From Pseudomonadales bacterium (GTDB lineage: Bacteria; Pseudomonadota; Gammaproteobacteria; Pseudomonadales; UBA7239): a stretch of 64,000 bases of DNA. The stretch is taken from positions 1 to 64,000 of the forward strand of contig JAWLAB010000003.1 in NCBI GenBank assembly GCA_041395665.1, in the 5' to 3' direction. The notes under the pieces are model-generated. The model was not told where the DNA came from. It was given only the letters and a program-made list of their open reading frames with translations, and ran no database searches. Of the stretch, positions 24,185 through 33,244 are shown piece by piece (position 1 is the stretch's first letter; each line of letters begins with the position of its first letter). Both the position numbers and the translations under genes were made by a program.

Positions 24185-27100
24185 ATGCTTAATTTGCGCA
24201 CGATTCGCTTGTCTTATTCTCTCTTGTTGATTGGCTTCGTGTGGTTGATGTCGCCTGCTGTATTGGCAGAGGTTTCGCATGCGAAACTATTGGATGCTCC
24301 AATAAAAAGTGATGTTGATCAGCGTAGTTACAGCAATATTGAGCTGCCCAATGGCATGAAAGTATTGTTGATATCAGACCCAACAGCGGATAAATCGGCG
24401 GCAGCGTTGGATGTGGCAACAGGTAGTGACAATGACCCTCGGCAGAGGCAGGGTTTGGCGCACTTTTTAGAACATATGTTATTTCTTGGGACAAAAAAAT
24501 TTCCCCAATCAGGTGAATATCAAGAGTTTATTAGTGCGCATGGTGGTTCGCACAATGCCTATACCAGCTTAGAGCACACCAACTATTTTTTTGATATTGA
24601 CACTACACAGTTAAAACCAGCTTTAGAGCGGTTTTCACAGTTTTTTATTTCGCCTTTATTTAATGAAGACTATGTTGAGCGAGAAAAAAATGCGGTGAAT
24701 GCAGAGTATCAAGCGCGTATCAATGATGACGCGCGGCGCATGAACGATGTGTATCGCGAGTTGTACGCCAAAGAAAATCCAGCGTCAAAATTTAGTGTGG
24801 GGAGTTTGGAAACACTGGCAGATAGGCCAAACAATAAAGTGCGAGACGATTTGCTGGCGTATTACCAACAACACTATTCCGCCAATGTGATGACGCTGGT
24901 GGTGTTGGGGCGTGAGCCGTTGCCTGTCTTGCAAGCCATGGTTGAGCAATATTTTGCTGAAGTGCCTAATCGCAAGTTGGTGATTGATCAGTCGGCCAAG
25001 CCAGTGTTCCGCCAAAACCTGCTGCCGGCCAAAGTGTATGCGCAATCCCAACGCGACGAGCGTCATCTGGTGTTGAGTTTTCCACTGCCTTCTATGCAGC
25101 CTTTTTATCGCGTAAAGCCAGACGCCTATGTGAGTTATTTGTTAGGGCATGAAGGCGAGGGCAGCTTGCTCTATGTGTTAAAGCAGAAAGGTTGGGCGGA
25201 ATCTTTGGTGGCAGGCAGTGGTTTGTCCAACCGTTTTGCTGCGACGATGGATGTGGATATCAAGCTGACGCAAGAAGGTTATCAACATATTGATGATATT
25301 CTCGCGCTGAGTTTTGATGCGATTGCTTTGCTGCGCCAGAGCGGCGTTGCTGCGTGGCGTTATCAAGAACAGAAAAATATGATGGATATCGCTTTTCGCT
25401 TTTCTGAAAAGGCGGATGCCATGATGTTTGTTAGTACGCTGGCTAACAATTTGCAATATTTCCCTGCGAAAGAGGTAATGCGCGGTGCTGCTTTAATGGA
25501 GGGTTTTGATCAGGCATTGATTGATTCTGTGTTGTCGCAATTAAAGCCAGACAATGTGCTCGTTGGTATCAGTGCGCCAGATATCAAAGGCGATCAACAC
25601 TCTAAGTATTACAACACGGCGTATCGCGTTGAAAGTATTCCAGACAATAAAAAAGCAACATGGATAGGCGTCACAAAAGATAGTAGCCTTGCTTTACCCG
25701 CGGCTAATCCATTTATTCCAGAAAATTTGAAATTGAAACACTCTGACAATGCTCAAAAAAAATTAGTTAATGTGCCAAAGGAAGCCTCTTCTTCAAAAAA
25801 CACACGGCTGTGGTTTTTGCAAGATACTCAGTTCAAAGTGCCGAAAGGCAATGTCATGGTGTATTTTTACAATAACCAGACCTCTGACTCTGCTGAGAAT
25901 GCATTAAAGACGGAGTTATTTGTGCGTTTGTTGCGAGACAAATTAAATCCTACGCTGTACAGCGCGCTACTCGGTGGCTTGGAGCTCGCCATTGAGAAGC
26001 GTGCGCGCGGCGTTAGTTTTTCTTTGGCTGGGTACAGTGAAAAGCAGGGCGTGTTACTAAAAGAGGCAATAGAATTATTGCAAAGACCAGAGTTTAACGA
26101 AGCGCGTTTTAATCTTCTGAAAGCACAGTTGCGCGATGAATTAAATAATGTTGATAAGCAAGCACCTTATAAGCCGTTGATGGCGGATATTCCTGTAGTG
26201 CTGATGCATGGTTATTGGTCTCGGGCGCAATATCTTGCCGCGTTGGATGCGGTAACACTACAAAGCGTGCAGCAATTTGCGCAGGGCTTTATAGGCAATG
26301 CGCAGGCAGAAATGTTGGTGTATGGGAATTTTGAAAAAGAGGATGCCAAACAATTGGCAGGTACTATTCAGCGTGCAGTGGATGTTGCTGGAAATTTCTC
26401 TAGCAAAAAACCGTTATTGGTTGCTGCATTAAAACCTGAAAAGCAGCCATCCATCTATGTTGATGCCATGCAGCACAATGACGCTGCGTTGGTGAAATAC
26501 TTTCAAGCGCCTGCAGATACGGTAGTGCAGCAAGTGCATCTGCTGATGTTGGAACAAGTGTTAGCCCCCGCTTATTTTAATAGCCTGCGCACAGAGCAGC
26601 AGTTGGGTTATATCGTCACGGCGCGTTATTTGCCTTTGACGCGCGTGCCGGGCTTGGCGTTTTTAGTGCAGTCGCCCAGCCACAGTGCGGCGGATATTGA
26701 TGAGAAATCCCAAGAGTTTATTCAAAAATATTTTTCTACAATTAGTCAGCGCGATGATGCATGGTTTGAACAGCAGAAAAGGGCGCTTTTAGTGCAGCTC
26801 GAAGATAAGCCTAAAAATCAATCGGAACAAGCAGAAAGATTTTTTGATGATTTGACGCTGGGCTATAATGCATTTGATTCGCGTGCACAAAAAATTGCCG
26901 CTTTGCAAAAAATGACGAAGCAAGATTTGTTGGTTGTCTATCAAACGGTGTTGTTATCTCCAGAGCGTAGGGAGATGTTATTGGTTAGCCCTGGCAAGTT
27001 GGGTGTGCAAACATGGCTGGAGGGCGAGGCAAAAGCATTCCATCGCATTGATGACATTGATGCCTTTAAAGCGAGCCAACCGAGTTACTCCCTGCCATAA
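24185..27100 (+). CDS. M16-family (insulinase/pitrilysin-like) zinc peptidase
   Basis: A 971-aa secreted peptidase with a signal peptide (cleavage after PAVLA, about residue 28). The inverted zinc motif HFLEH is at 93-97 and the distal Glu in NAVNAEYQARIND. Four homologous halves typical of pitrilysin (about 950 aa) follow, including the C-terminal RTEQQLGYIVTARY substrate-binding segment. A periplasmic protease that degrades peptides is the likely role. ATG 24185 with GGAG five bases upstream is preferred over GTG 24179. Confidence 0.92.
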   Translation: MLNLRTIRLSYSLLLIGFVWLMSPAVLAEVSHAKLLDAPIKSDVDQRSYSNIELPNGMKVLLISDPTADKSAAALDVATGSDNDPRQRQGLAHFLEHMLFLGTKKFPQSGEYQEFISAHGGSHNAYTSLEHTNYFFDIDTTQLKPALERFSQFFISPLFNEDYVEREKNAVNAEYQARINDDARRMNDVYRELYAKENPASKFSVGSLETLADRPNNKVRDDLLAYYQQHYSANVMTLVVLGREPLPVLQAMVEQYFAEVPNRKLVIDQSAKPVFRQNLLPAKVYAQSQRDERHLVLSFPLPSMQPFYRVKPDAYVSYLLGHEGEGSLLYVLKQKGWAESLVAGSGLSNRFAATMDVDIKLTQEGYQHIDDILALSFDAIALLRQSGVAAWRYQEQKNMMDIAFRFSEKADAMMFVSTLANNLQYFPAKEVMRGAALMEGFDQALIDSVLSQLKPDNVLVGISAPDIKGDQHSKYYNTAYRVESIPDNKKATWIGVTKDSSLALPAANPFIPENLKLKHSDNAQKKLVNVPKEASSSKNTRLWFLQDTQFKVPKGNVMVYFYNNQTSDSAENALKTELFVRLLRDKLNPTLYSALLGGLELAIEKRARGVSFSLAGYSEKQGVLLKEAIELLQRPEFNEARFNLLKAQLRDELNNVDKQAPYKPLMADIPVVLMHGYWSRAQYLAALDAVTLQSVQQFAQGFIGNAQAEMLVYGNFEKEDAKQLAGTIQRAVDVAGNFSSKKPLLVAALKPEKQPSIYVDAMQHNDAALVKYFQAPADTVVQQVHLLMLEQVLAPAYFNSLRTEQQLGYIVTARYLPLTRVPGLAFLVQSPSHSAADIDEKSQEFIQKYFSTISQRDDAWFEQQKRALLVQLEDKPKNQSEQAERFFDDLTLGYNAFDSRAQKIAALQKMTKQDLLVVYQTVLLSPERREMLLVSPGKLGVQTWLEGEAKAFHRIDDIDAFKASQPSYSLP

Positions 27101-27104
27101 ACCG

Positions 27105-27560
27105 TCAAGAAAAATCCCATTGTCGCCATGCTTCATAGGCGATGATGGCAACCGCGTTGGAGAGATTGAGGCTGCGACTGTCTGGCTGCATGGGGAGTCG
27201 CAGTACATGACCTTCTGGCAAGCTCTCGCGAAATTCTTGTGAAAGCCCGCGCGTTTCTGGGCCAAAAACCACGGCATCATTTTTTGCAAATTGCACATCG
27301 CTATAACGGCGTGTGCCTTTGGTGCTCAACGCAAAAATGCGAGGCGGCTGCACTGTCTCTATAAACTGCTGCCAGTTGCGATAAGTGGTGGTGCAGGCGC
27401 TGTCGCGGTAATCCAAACCGGCGCGGCGCAATTGTTTTTCATCCAGCGTAAAACCTAGCGGCTCAATCAAATGCAGGGAAAATCCTGTATTGGCACACAG
27501 ACGCATGATATTGCCGGTATTGGGCGGTATTTCGGGTTGATACAGTACGATGTGCAGCAT
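27105..27560 (-). CDS. trmL: tRNA (cytidine/uridine-34-2'-O)-methyltransferase
   Basis: SPOUT-fold enzyme that methylates the wobble ribose in tRNA-Leu. The 151-aa product shows the family motifs NTGNIMRLCANTGFSLHLIEPLGF, FGPETRGL and RLPMQPDSRSLNLSNAVAII that build the knotted SAM site. Length fits TrmL/YibK. It ends 4 bp from the convergent M16 peptidase gene. Confidence 0.95.
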   Translation of the reverse strand: MLHIVLYQPEIPPNTGNIMRLCANTGFSLHLIEPLGFTLDEKQLRRAGLDYRDSACTTTYRNWQQFIETVQPPRIFALSTKGTRRYSDVQFAKNDAVVFGPETRGLSQEFRESLPEGHVLRLPMQPDSRSLNLSNAVAIIAYEAWRQWDFS

Positions 27561-27666
27561 GGTGAGTTTATTGAACAGTGAATGCAGCTAGTTTACGGTT
27601 TTTCCTGCGGTGTTGCTGGATGAGCAATTCGCTATCATGCGGTAAGAAATTGAGGAAACACAGAAT

Positions 27667-28522
27667 ATGTCGACACAATTAGCGTTTCAGACATCGCGTG
27701 GTGCATTGCGTTTGGTGGCGGATGCTTACGGCGATCCGCAATTACAGCCAGTGATTTTAGCGCACGGTGGTGGACAGACGCGCCACGCTTGGGGAAAAAC
27801 GGCGCAGCAAGTGGCGGACGCTGGCTTCTATGCCGTGGCGGTGGATTTGCGCGGTCATGGCGAGAGCGATTGGGCTGCTGATAAAGATTATGCGTTTGAT
27901 ACTTTCGCGCAAGATTTTATCGATATCGCAAAAACTTTTTCGCAAAAGCCTGTGGCAGTTGGCGCTTCTTTGGGCGGTATTTCTTCGTTGGCTGCACAGC
28001 AGATTGCGCATCAAAATTTATTGCGCGCTTTAGTGTTAGTCGATGTGACACCGCATTTAGAAGCGGATGGTTTGGCGCGTATTCGTGATTTCATGTTGGA
28101 GCGTGCGGTGCAAGGTTTTGCTTCGCTGGAAGAGGCGGCAGAGTTTGTTGCCAGTTATACCTCTCATCGAAAAAGTCGCGGCAGTACCGAAGGTTTGCGA
28201 AAAAATTTGCGTCTATGTGATGACGGTCGCTACCGTTGGCATTGGGACCCCAACTTTATGATACGAACGGGGCATCGGCCAGAAGATGGCTCGACCATTC
28301 GTGTTGGTTTTTTGGAAGAATCTGCGCGCGCCTTAACCATTCCGACCATGTTGGTGCGCGGTCGTATGAGTGATTTGATCAGCCCAGAATCCGCGCAAGC
28401 TTTTTGCGTATGGTGCCGCACGCGCAATACGCAGATATTCAAGATGCGGGGCACATGGTGGCGGGTGATCAAAATGATATTTTTCCTCGGCTGTATTGGG
28501 TTTTCTGAGGCAGTTGCGCTGA
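27667..28522 (+). pseudogene. Alpha/beta hydrolase, disrupted by two frameshifts
   Basis: An alpha/beta hydrolase with HGGGQTRHAWG oxyanion segment, the nucleophile elbow GASLGG (Ser 101) and LRGHGESDW. As written the frame continues to 28548 with a nonsense tail after SPESAQAF. Adding one T in the run at 28401-28405 restores FLRMVPHAQYADIQDAGHMVAGDQND, which contains the expected catalytic His. Adding one T in the run at 28480-28484 restores the ending IFSSAVLGFLRQLR and a stop at 28522, giving about 285 residues. Because both fixes are homopolymer extensions and produce a normal family tail, a consensus error is likely. The substrate is unknown. Confidence 0.8.
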
Positions 28523-28557
28523 TTTGCTATGATGCCAACACGATTTAGGAGCTTGTC

Positions 28558-28743
28558 ATGATCGACGAAAAATTACTCAGCATACTGGTCTGTCCGGTGA
28601 GCAAAGCCCCACTGGTTTACGACACCGAAAAACAAGAGTTGCTGTGTAAAGCCAGCGGCTTAGCCTACCCCGTGCGCGATGGCATTCCCGTGATGTTGGA
28701 AGAAGAAGCGCGCCAGATGACGGCAGAAGAAAAAGCGGCTTAA
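28558..28743 (+). CDS. Trm112-family small protein (YcaR-like)
   Basis: A 61-aa protein (MIDEKLLSILVCPVSKAPLVY) of the Trm112/UPF0434 family. Bacterial members are small zinc-ribbon-like proteins; here the metal-binding Cys set is mostly reduced (one CP and a Cys in LLCKASGLAYPVRDGIPVML). In Escherichia coli the ycaR homologue sits with kdsB; no LPS gene is adjacent here. Family members activate methyltransferases in eukaryotes; the role here is unproven. Confidence 0.85.
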   Translation: MIDEKLLSILVCPVSKAPLVYDTEKQELLCKASGLAYPVRDGIPVMLEEEARQMTAEEKAA

Positions 28744-28779
28744 TTGCCCATCTATCTATTCCTTTAGTCAAGCTTGCAG

Positions 28780-28801
28780 CCCTACTACGAACGGAGTAGG
28801 G
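28780..28801 (+). terminator. Hairpin after the Trm112-like gene
   Basis: CCCTACT (28780-28786) and AGTAGGG (28795-28801) form a 7-bp stem with an 8-base loop, followed by only TTT. It lies in the gap before the response-regulator gene. The weak U tract makes it a possible terminator rather than a firm one. Confidence 0.4.
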
Positions 28802-28850
28802 TTTGCCACCCTGTCAATGGCCTGCACCCCAGCGCCGGAGAATGGCATTT

Positions 28851-30059
28851 ATGCCTGCAACCTACATCCAAGAACACGCTGTTTCGATACTGCTGGTTGA
28901 TGATGATGCCGCCGTAAGCACGAGCGTGGCGGCGTTTTTAGAGAGCCGATTGTTTGAAGTCGAGCAGGCTGTTGACGGTGTGGATGCTTGGGAGCGTTTC
29001 CAGCAGCGCCAGCCTTCCTTGGTGTTGACGGATTTGCGTATGCCGCGCATGGATGGCTTGCAGTTACTTCGACAAATTATGGCCTCTGAGTCTCCGGTTC
29101 CCGTGATTGTATTTTCAGGGATTGGCAGTGTGAATGAAGTGGTTGAGGCGCTGCGTTGTGGCGCTTCAGATTATCTCGTCAAACCGTTTGTTGATTTTCA
29201 TATTTTGCAGCACGCCATTGAGAAATGTTTAGAGCGTGTGCGTTTGCTTAATCAGAACCGTGCGTACCAAGCACAATTAGAAAAAACCAACAGCGAATTG
29301 AAAGCGCATTTGCAGGCTTTGGAGCAGGATCAGCAGTCTGGCCGTCAGTTGCAGTTGAAGCTGTATCCACAACAAGATTTGCATCTGGGCAAGTATCACT
29401 TTTCGCATTGCATGATTCCTTCGCTGTATTTGAGTGGCGATTTTTTGGAATACATTCGTTTTGGCGAAGAACATTTAGGTTTTTATATCGCGGATGTTTC
29501 CGGTCACGGTGTGTCGTCGGCATTTGTCACCGCCTTGCTGCGCCATTTCTCGCTCAATATTCACCGTGAAACGCGTGAAGCAGCTCTGGATGGAAAGCCC
29601 ATTCCTTTCCCGACACCTGCTGATGCCATGGCGTATTACAACCGCGAACTTTTGGCAGCGGGGATAGACAAATACGCAACGCTGTTTATGGGTTTAATTG
29701 ACAGAAAAAGTAATGTGCTGACTTACAGCGTAGCAGGGCATTTACCGCGTCCTATTCTTGCCTCTGGTGATAAAGTCTATTACCTAGAGGGAGGCGGGAT
29801 GCCGGTGGGGATACTGCAAGAAGCGGAGTATCAAAACTTTACCGTACAGTTACCAGATACTTTTACTTTGGTGTTGTGTTCGGATGGTGTGCTGGAAATT
29901 ATGCCTGCCGCAGACCTTATTGCTAAAGAAGCCTTGTTGTTGGAACTGGTTAAATCAAGTGACCGTACACAAAAAGGTATTGAAGAAAAATTGAATTTGG
30001 ATGATGTCAGCGGTGCGCCCGATGATATTGCCGTAATGACATTGGTAAAAACGGCGTGA
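28851..30059 (+). CDS. Response regulator with PPM/SpoIIE-type phosphatase domain (HsbR-like)
   Basis: A 402-aa two-domain signalling protein. An N-terminal receiver domain has VDDDAA acidic residues, phospho-acceptor D61 and Lys in DYLVKPF. A coiled-coil linker spans about residues 130-175, followed by a C-terminal PP2C/SpoIIE serine phosphatase domain with SGDF (D197) and DVSGHG (215-220) metal-binding motifs. The ATG at 28851 with GGAG ten bases upstream is preferred over 28842. Together with the STAS gene 54 bp downstream it matches the Pseudomonas HsbR-HsbA pair, where the phosphatase/kinase controls phosphorylation of an anti-sigma antagonist. No HptB or FlgM gene is adjacent. Confidence 0.85.
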   Translation: MPATYIQEHAVSILLVDDDAAVSTSVAAFLESRLFEVEQAVDGVDAWERFQQRQPSLVLTDLRMPRMDGLQLLRQIMASESPVPVIVFSGIGSVNEVVEALRCGASDYLVKPFVDFHILQHAIEKCLERVRLLNQNRAYQAQLEKTNSELKAHLQALEQDQQSGRQLQLKLYPQQDLHLGKYHFSHCMIPSLYLSGDFLEYIRFGEEHLGFYIADVSGHGVSSAFVTALLRHFSLNIHRETREAALDGKPIPFPTPADAMAYYNRELLAAGIDKYATLFMGLIDRKSNVLTYSVAGHLPRPILASGDKVYYLEGGGMPVGILQEAEYQNFTVQLPDTFTLVLCSDGVLEIMPAADLIAKEALLLELVKSSDRTQKGIEEKLNLDDVSGAPDDIAVMTLVKTA

Positions 30060-30113
30060 TAGTTTTGTTCATTTGCAACGAAAGCGTGCAGCGTTTTCAG
30101 GTACAGGTGTGAA

Positions 30114-30596
30114 ATGGAAGGACGAGTTCTAGTCGCCGAACACAAAGGTGCTTATGTTGTGAAGTTGCTGGGTGATGTGCGTTTAACGCTGTCATCCACG
30201 ATTGATCAGTGTGTTGAAAGAATGTTTGCGAGTGTGTCATGTCAGTCCGTTATTATTGATTTGACGGAAACTGAAGGCTTGGATAGTACAACTTTGGGTA
30301 TGCTCGCCAAAATGGCGCTTTTTGTGCGTAAACAGTTACATTTGCGTCCCATCGCGGTGACTAGTAATGAAAGTATTATCCATCTGCTCAACAGTATGGG
30401 TTTTGAGCAGATCATGGATATACAGCGTACTTGTGAAGTGCAAGCCGTGGCTGATTGCGAGTTACAGGCTGCGGAGCTAGACGAAAAACAAGCGAAAGAA
30501 AAAGTGCTGCAAGCGCATCAAATTTTAATGACCTTGAATCAAAAAAATAAAGAAACATTCAAGGAGTTGGTCGATAGTTTATGTAAGGATTGTTGA
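30114..30596 (+). CDS. STAS-domain anti-sigma factor antagonist (HsbA-like)
   Basis: A 160-aa protein with one STAS domain (residues 1-105). The phosphorylatable Ser lies in TEGLDSTTLGM (S58). A C-terminal helical extension rich in Gln, Glu and Lys (about 115-160) goes beyond the minimal STAS domain. It follows the phosphatase-regulator gene and its stop overlaps the acyltransferase start. By analogy with HsbA it would switch partner (anti-sigma or cyclase) according to phosphorylation state; the partner is not in the window. Confidence 0.82.
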   Translation: MEGRVLVAEHKGAYVVKLLGDVRLTLSSTIDQCVERMFASVSCQSVIIDLTETEGLDSTTLGMLAKMALFVRKQLHLRPIAVTSNESIIHLLNSMGFEQIMDIQRTCEVQAVADCELQAAELDEKQAKEKVLQAHQILMTLNQKNKETFKELVDSLCKDC

Positions 30597-31750
30597 TGTC
30601 TGTTTCAGATTCTCGTTTCGATAGTATTCGTCCGTATAACGATGATGAAGTACCTGCTGTATTAGCCCGTGTGTTAGAGGATAAAGAGCTAGTCTCTGCG
30701 TTGATGCGCTTTCGTTTTCCGTCATTGCCTGCTTGGATGCATAGTTTTGCATCGCCATTAGTGCGTTTATTTTTGCGTAACAAAACGCAGTCTGTGCATG
30801 ATGTGCGCAGTTTTCAAGCAATTATCGAGTCGTATATGCGGCATATGGTTGATAGCACAATCAGCCATTTGACAGTTTCTGGTTTGGATAAATTGAATAG
30901 CAAACAAGCCTATTTATTTGTCAGCAATCATCGTGATATCGCGATGGATCCAGCGCTGGTAAATTGGGTGTTGTGGCATAACGGTATGGATACGGTGCGT
31001 ATTGCGATTGGCGATAACTTACTCACCAAACCGTTTGTTTCTGATTTGATGCGAATGAATAAAAGCTTTTTGGTGCAGCGTGGCGAAACGGCGCCAAGAA
31101 AAATCTATGCGGCGTTGAAATTGTTGTCCTCCTATATTTCTTTTTCTGTAGTGGAAGAAAAAGCCTCTGTATGGATTGCACAACGAGAAGGGCGCGCTAA
31201 GGACGGCATTGATTTGACGGAAGAGGCCATCATCAAAATGTTTGCTATGAGTAAAGTAAAAGAGCAGTCACTTGCCGATTTTATTCATGCATTAAATATT
31301 GTACCGGTATCTATTTCGTATGAATGGGATCCTTGCGATGTGGCTAAAGCGCGCGAGTTGCAGCAGAAAGCAGAGCAGGGTAGCTATCAAAAAGACACAC
31401 ATGAAGATGTGCAAAGTATTGCGCAAGGTATAGCTGGGAAAAAAGGTCGAGTGCATGTCAGTTTTGGTGATGTGCTACACGGTGATTATCAAACGACTGA
31501 AGAAGTTACTGCTGAGTTGGATAGGCAAATTCATAAAAATTATGTGCGTTTTGCATCCAATTATTTGGCGGCAGAACAGTTGGGGCGTGAAGCAGTTGGA
31601 AATTTTGATTTTCCTGCGCGGCAATTTTCTACTGCGAATGTTGTCGCTGAAAAAAGTCTTTTCCAGCAGCGTTTAGCGCAATGCCCAGAAAATTGTCGTC
31701 CTTACTGGTTGGCAATGTATGCCAATCCCGTGCGGAACTTGGATGCGTAG
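30596..31750 (+). CDS. PlsC-like glycerolipid acyltransferase
   Basis: A 384-aa protein of the 1-acyl-glycerol-3-phosphate acyltransferase superfamily. The catalytic block reads FVSNHRDIAMDPALV; here the His and second Asp are separated by five residues (HRDIAMD) instead of the usual four. IGDNLLTKPFVSDLMRMNKSFLVQRG and the WIAQREGRAKDG segment (motif III-like, EGxR) complete the fold. The start ATG overlaps the previous stop (TGATG), so it is translated with the STAS protein. Whether it makes membrane phospholipid or another acylated product is not shown. Confidence 0.8.
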   Translation: MSVSDSRFDSIRPYNDDEVPAVLARVLEDKELVSALMRFRFPSLPAWMHSFASPLVRLFLRNKTQSVHDVRSFQAIIESYMRHMVDSTISHLTVSGLDKLNSKQAYLFVSNHRDIAMDPALVNWVLWHNGMDTVRIAIGDNLLTKPFVSDLMRMNKSFLVQRGETAPRKIYAALKLLSSYISFSVVEEKASVWIAQREGRAKDGIDLTEEAIIKMFAMSKVKEQSLADFIHALNIVPVSISYEWDPCDVAKARELQQKAEQGSYQKDTHEDVQSIAQGIAGKKGRVHVSFGDVLHGDYQTTEEVTAELDRQIHKNYVRFASNYLAAEQLGREAVGNFDFPARQFSTANVVAEKSLFQQRLAQCPENCRPYWLAMYANPVRNLDA

Positions 31751-31786
31751 TTAGGCTCCAATCATCGAAATAAATAAGGGTTATTT

Positions 31787-32503
31787 ATGATTCAGATTGA
31801 AAATCTGACGCGTCGTTTTGGCGAATTTACTGCGGTGGATAATCTCAGTTTTCAAGTAAAGCCTGGTGAAGTGCTGGGCTTTCTTGGACCAAACGGCGCG
31901 GGCAAATCCACCACCATGAAGATGATCACGGGCTTTCTGCAGCCTAGCAGTGGTCGTGTTGATGTGTTTGGCCATGACATGTGGCGCTCGCCCTTGCCTG
32001 CTAAACAAATGATCGGCTATCTGCCAGAAGGTGCGCCCAGTTACGGTGAAATGACGGTGCGCGGTTTCTTGGAGTTTATTGCCGATGTGCGTGGCTTGCG
32101 CGGAGGTGATAAGAAGCGCGCTGTTACAGTTGCCGCAGAAAAAGCGGTTTTGTCTGATGTGATGCTGCAAGTTATCGATACCTTGTCGAAAGGTTATCGT
32201 CGCCGTGTGGGTTTGGCGCAAGCCATTTTGCATGATCCACAAGTGTTGATTTTGGATGAGCCCACTGACGGTTTGGATCCCAATCAAAAACACCATGTGC
32301 GTGAATTGATTCGCAGTTTGTCACAAGAGAAATTGGTGATCGTCTCAACGCATATTTTGGAAGAGGTGTCAGCAGTTTGCACGCGAGCCATGATTATTGC
32401 GCGTGGAAAAATGCTGGTGGATGAAACGCCAACTGCACTGATGGCACGGTCGACAACAGGAAAGCTAGATGATGTGTTTCGCCAGCTGACTGGGGGTATG
32501 TGA
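31787..32503 (+). CDS. ABC transporter ATP-binding protein (GldA-like)
   Basis: A 238-aa ATPase with Walker A GPNGAGKST (34-42), signature LSKGYRRRVGLAQ, Walker B VLILDEPTDGLDP and switch His in VIVSTHILEEV. It resembles the GldA/NatA type. It is encoded with the permease (4-bp overlap) and a GldG-family protein, the standard three-gene transporter set found in gliding and many non-gliding bacteria. The substrate is unknown. Confidence 0.9.
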   Translation: MIQIENLTRRFGEFTAVDNLSFQVKPGEVLGFLGPNGAGKSTTMKMITGFLQPSSGRVDVFGHDMWRSPLPAKQMIGYLPEGAPSYGEMTVRGFLEFIADVRGLRGGDKKRAVTVAAEKAVLSDVMLQVIDTLSKGYRRRVGLAQAILHDPQVLILDEPTDGLDPNQKHHVRELIRSLSQEKLVIVSTHILEEVSAVCTRAMIIARGKMLVDETPTALMARSTTGKLDDVFRQLTGGM

Positions 32504-33237
32504 TGACAGGTTTTATCGCAGTAGTCACTAGAGAGTGGAAGTCTTATTTTGCCACACCCTTGGCCTATGTTTTTTTGATTGTTTTTTTAATGTTGTGCGG
32601 GTTTGCTACTTTTGAGTTGGGTGGTTTTTACCAGAAGAATCAGGCAGATTTGTCGGTATTTTTTTCTTATCAGCCTTGGTTATTTCTCTTTCTTGTACCG
32701 GCCATTTCAATGCGTATATGGTCGGAAGAGTTAAAGAGTGGCTCTGTCGAGTTGTTGCTCACCTTGCCTTTGCCATTACGCACCATTGTTTTAGCTAAGT
32801 TTTTTGCGGCGTGGTTGTTTATCGGTTTGGCGTTACTGCTGACATTTCCGATTTGGATCACGGTGAATTATTTGGGCTCTCCCGATAACGGCGTTATTTT
32901 CGCAGCCTATTTGGGTAGTTGGTTATTGGCCGGAGCGTTTCTTTCTATTGGCTGTTGCTTATCTTCTACGAGCAAAAGCCAAGTCATTGCTTTTGTTCTT
33001 ACGGTAACGGTTTGTTTTTTGTTTGTGTTGTTAGGACTCTCTCAAGTGCTCAATGCGCTACAAGGCGTTGTGCCACAGTGGTGCATTGATCTTGTTGCCC
33101 AATTAAGTTTGCTGGCACATTTTAGTGCGATCTCTCGCGGTGTGCTCAATGTAGCTGACCTGCTGTATTACGGTTTGTTTATTGCTTGTTGGTTGATAGC
33201 TAACAGCATTATTATCGAAAAAAATAAGGCGGAGTGA
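32500..33237 (+). CDS. ABC transporter permease (GldF-like)
   Basis: A 245-aa integral membrane protein with about six hydrophobic spans and the GldF-like opening VVTREWKSYFATPLAYVFL. The EELKSGSVELLLTLPLP segment is the cytoplasmic loop seen in ABC-2 permeases. It overlaps the ATPase gene by 4 bp and precedes the GldG-type gene by 7 bp. Confidence 0.87.
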   Translation: MMTGFIAVVTREWKSYFATPLAYVFLIVFLMLCGFATFELGGFYQKNQADLSVFFSYQPWLFLFLVPAISMRIWSEELKSGSVELLLTLPLPLRTIVLAKFFAAWLFIGLALLLTFPIWITVNYLGSPDNGVIFAAYLGSWLLAGAFLSIGCCLSSTSKSQVIAFVLTVTVCFLFVLLGLSQVLNALQGVVPQWCIDLVAQLSLLAHFSAISRGVLNVADLLYYGLFIACWLIANSIIIEKNKAE

Positions 33238-33244
33238 GTGGCAG

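Noticed and set aside
27561..27666. Promoter for the alpha/beta hydrolase
   Set aside because: TATCAT is present but the nearest -35-like hexamer is 14 bases away, too close to be convincing.
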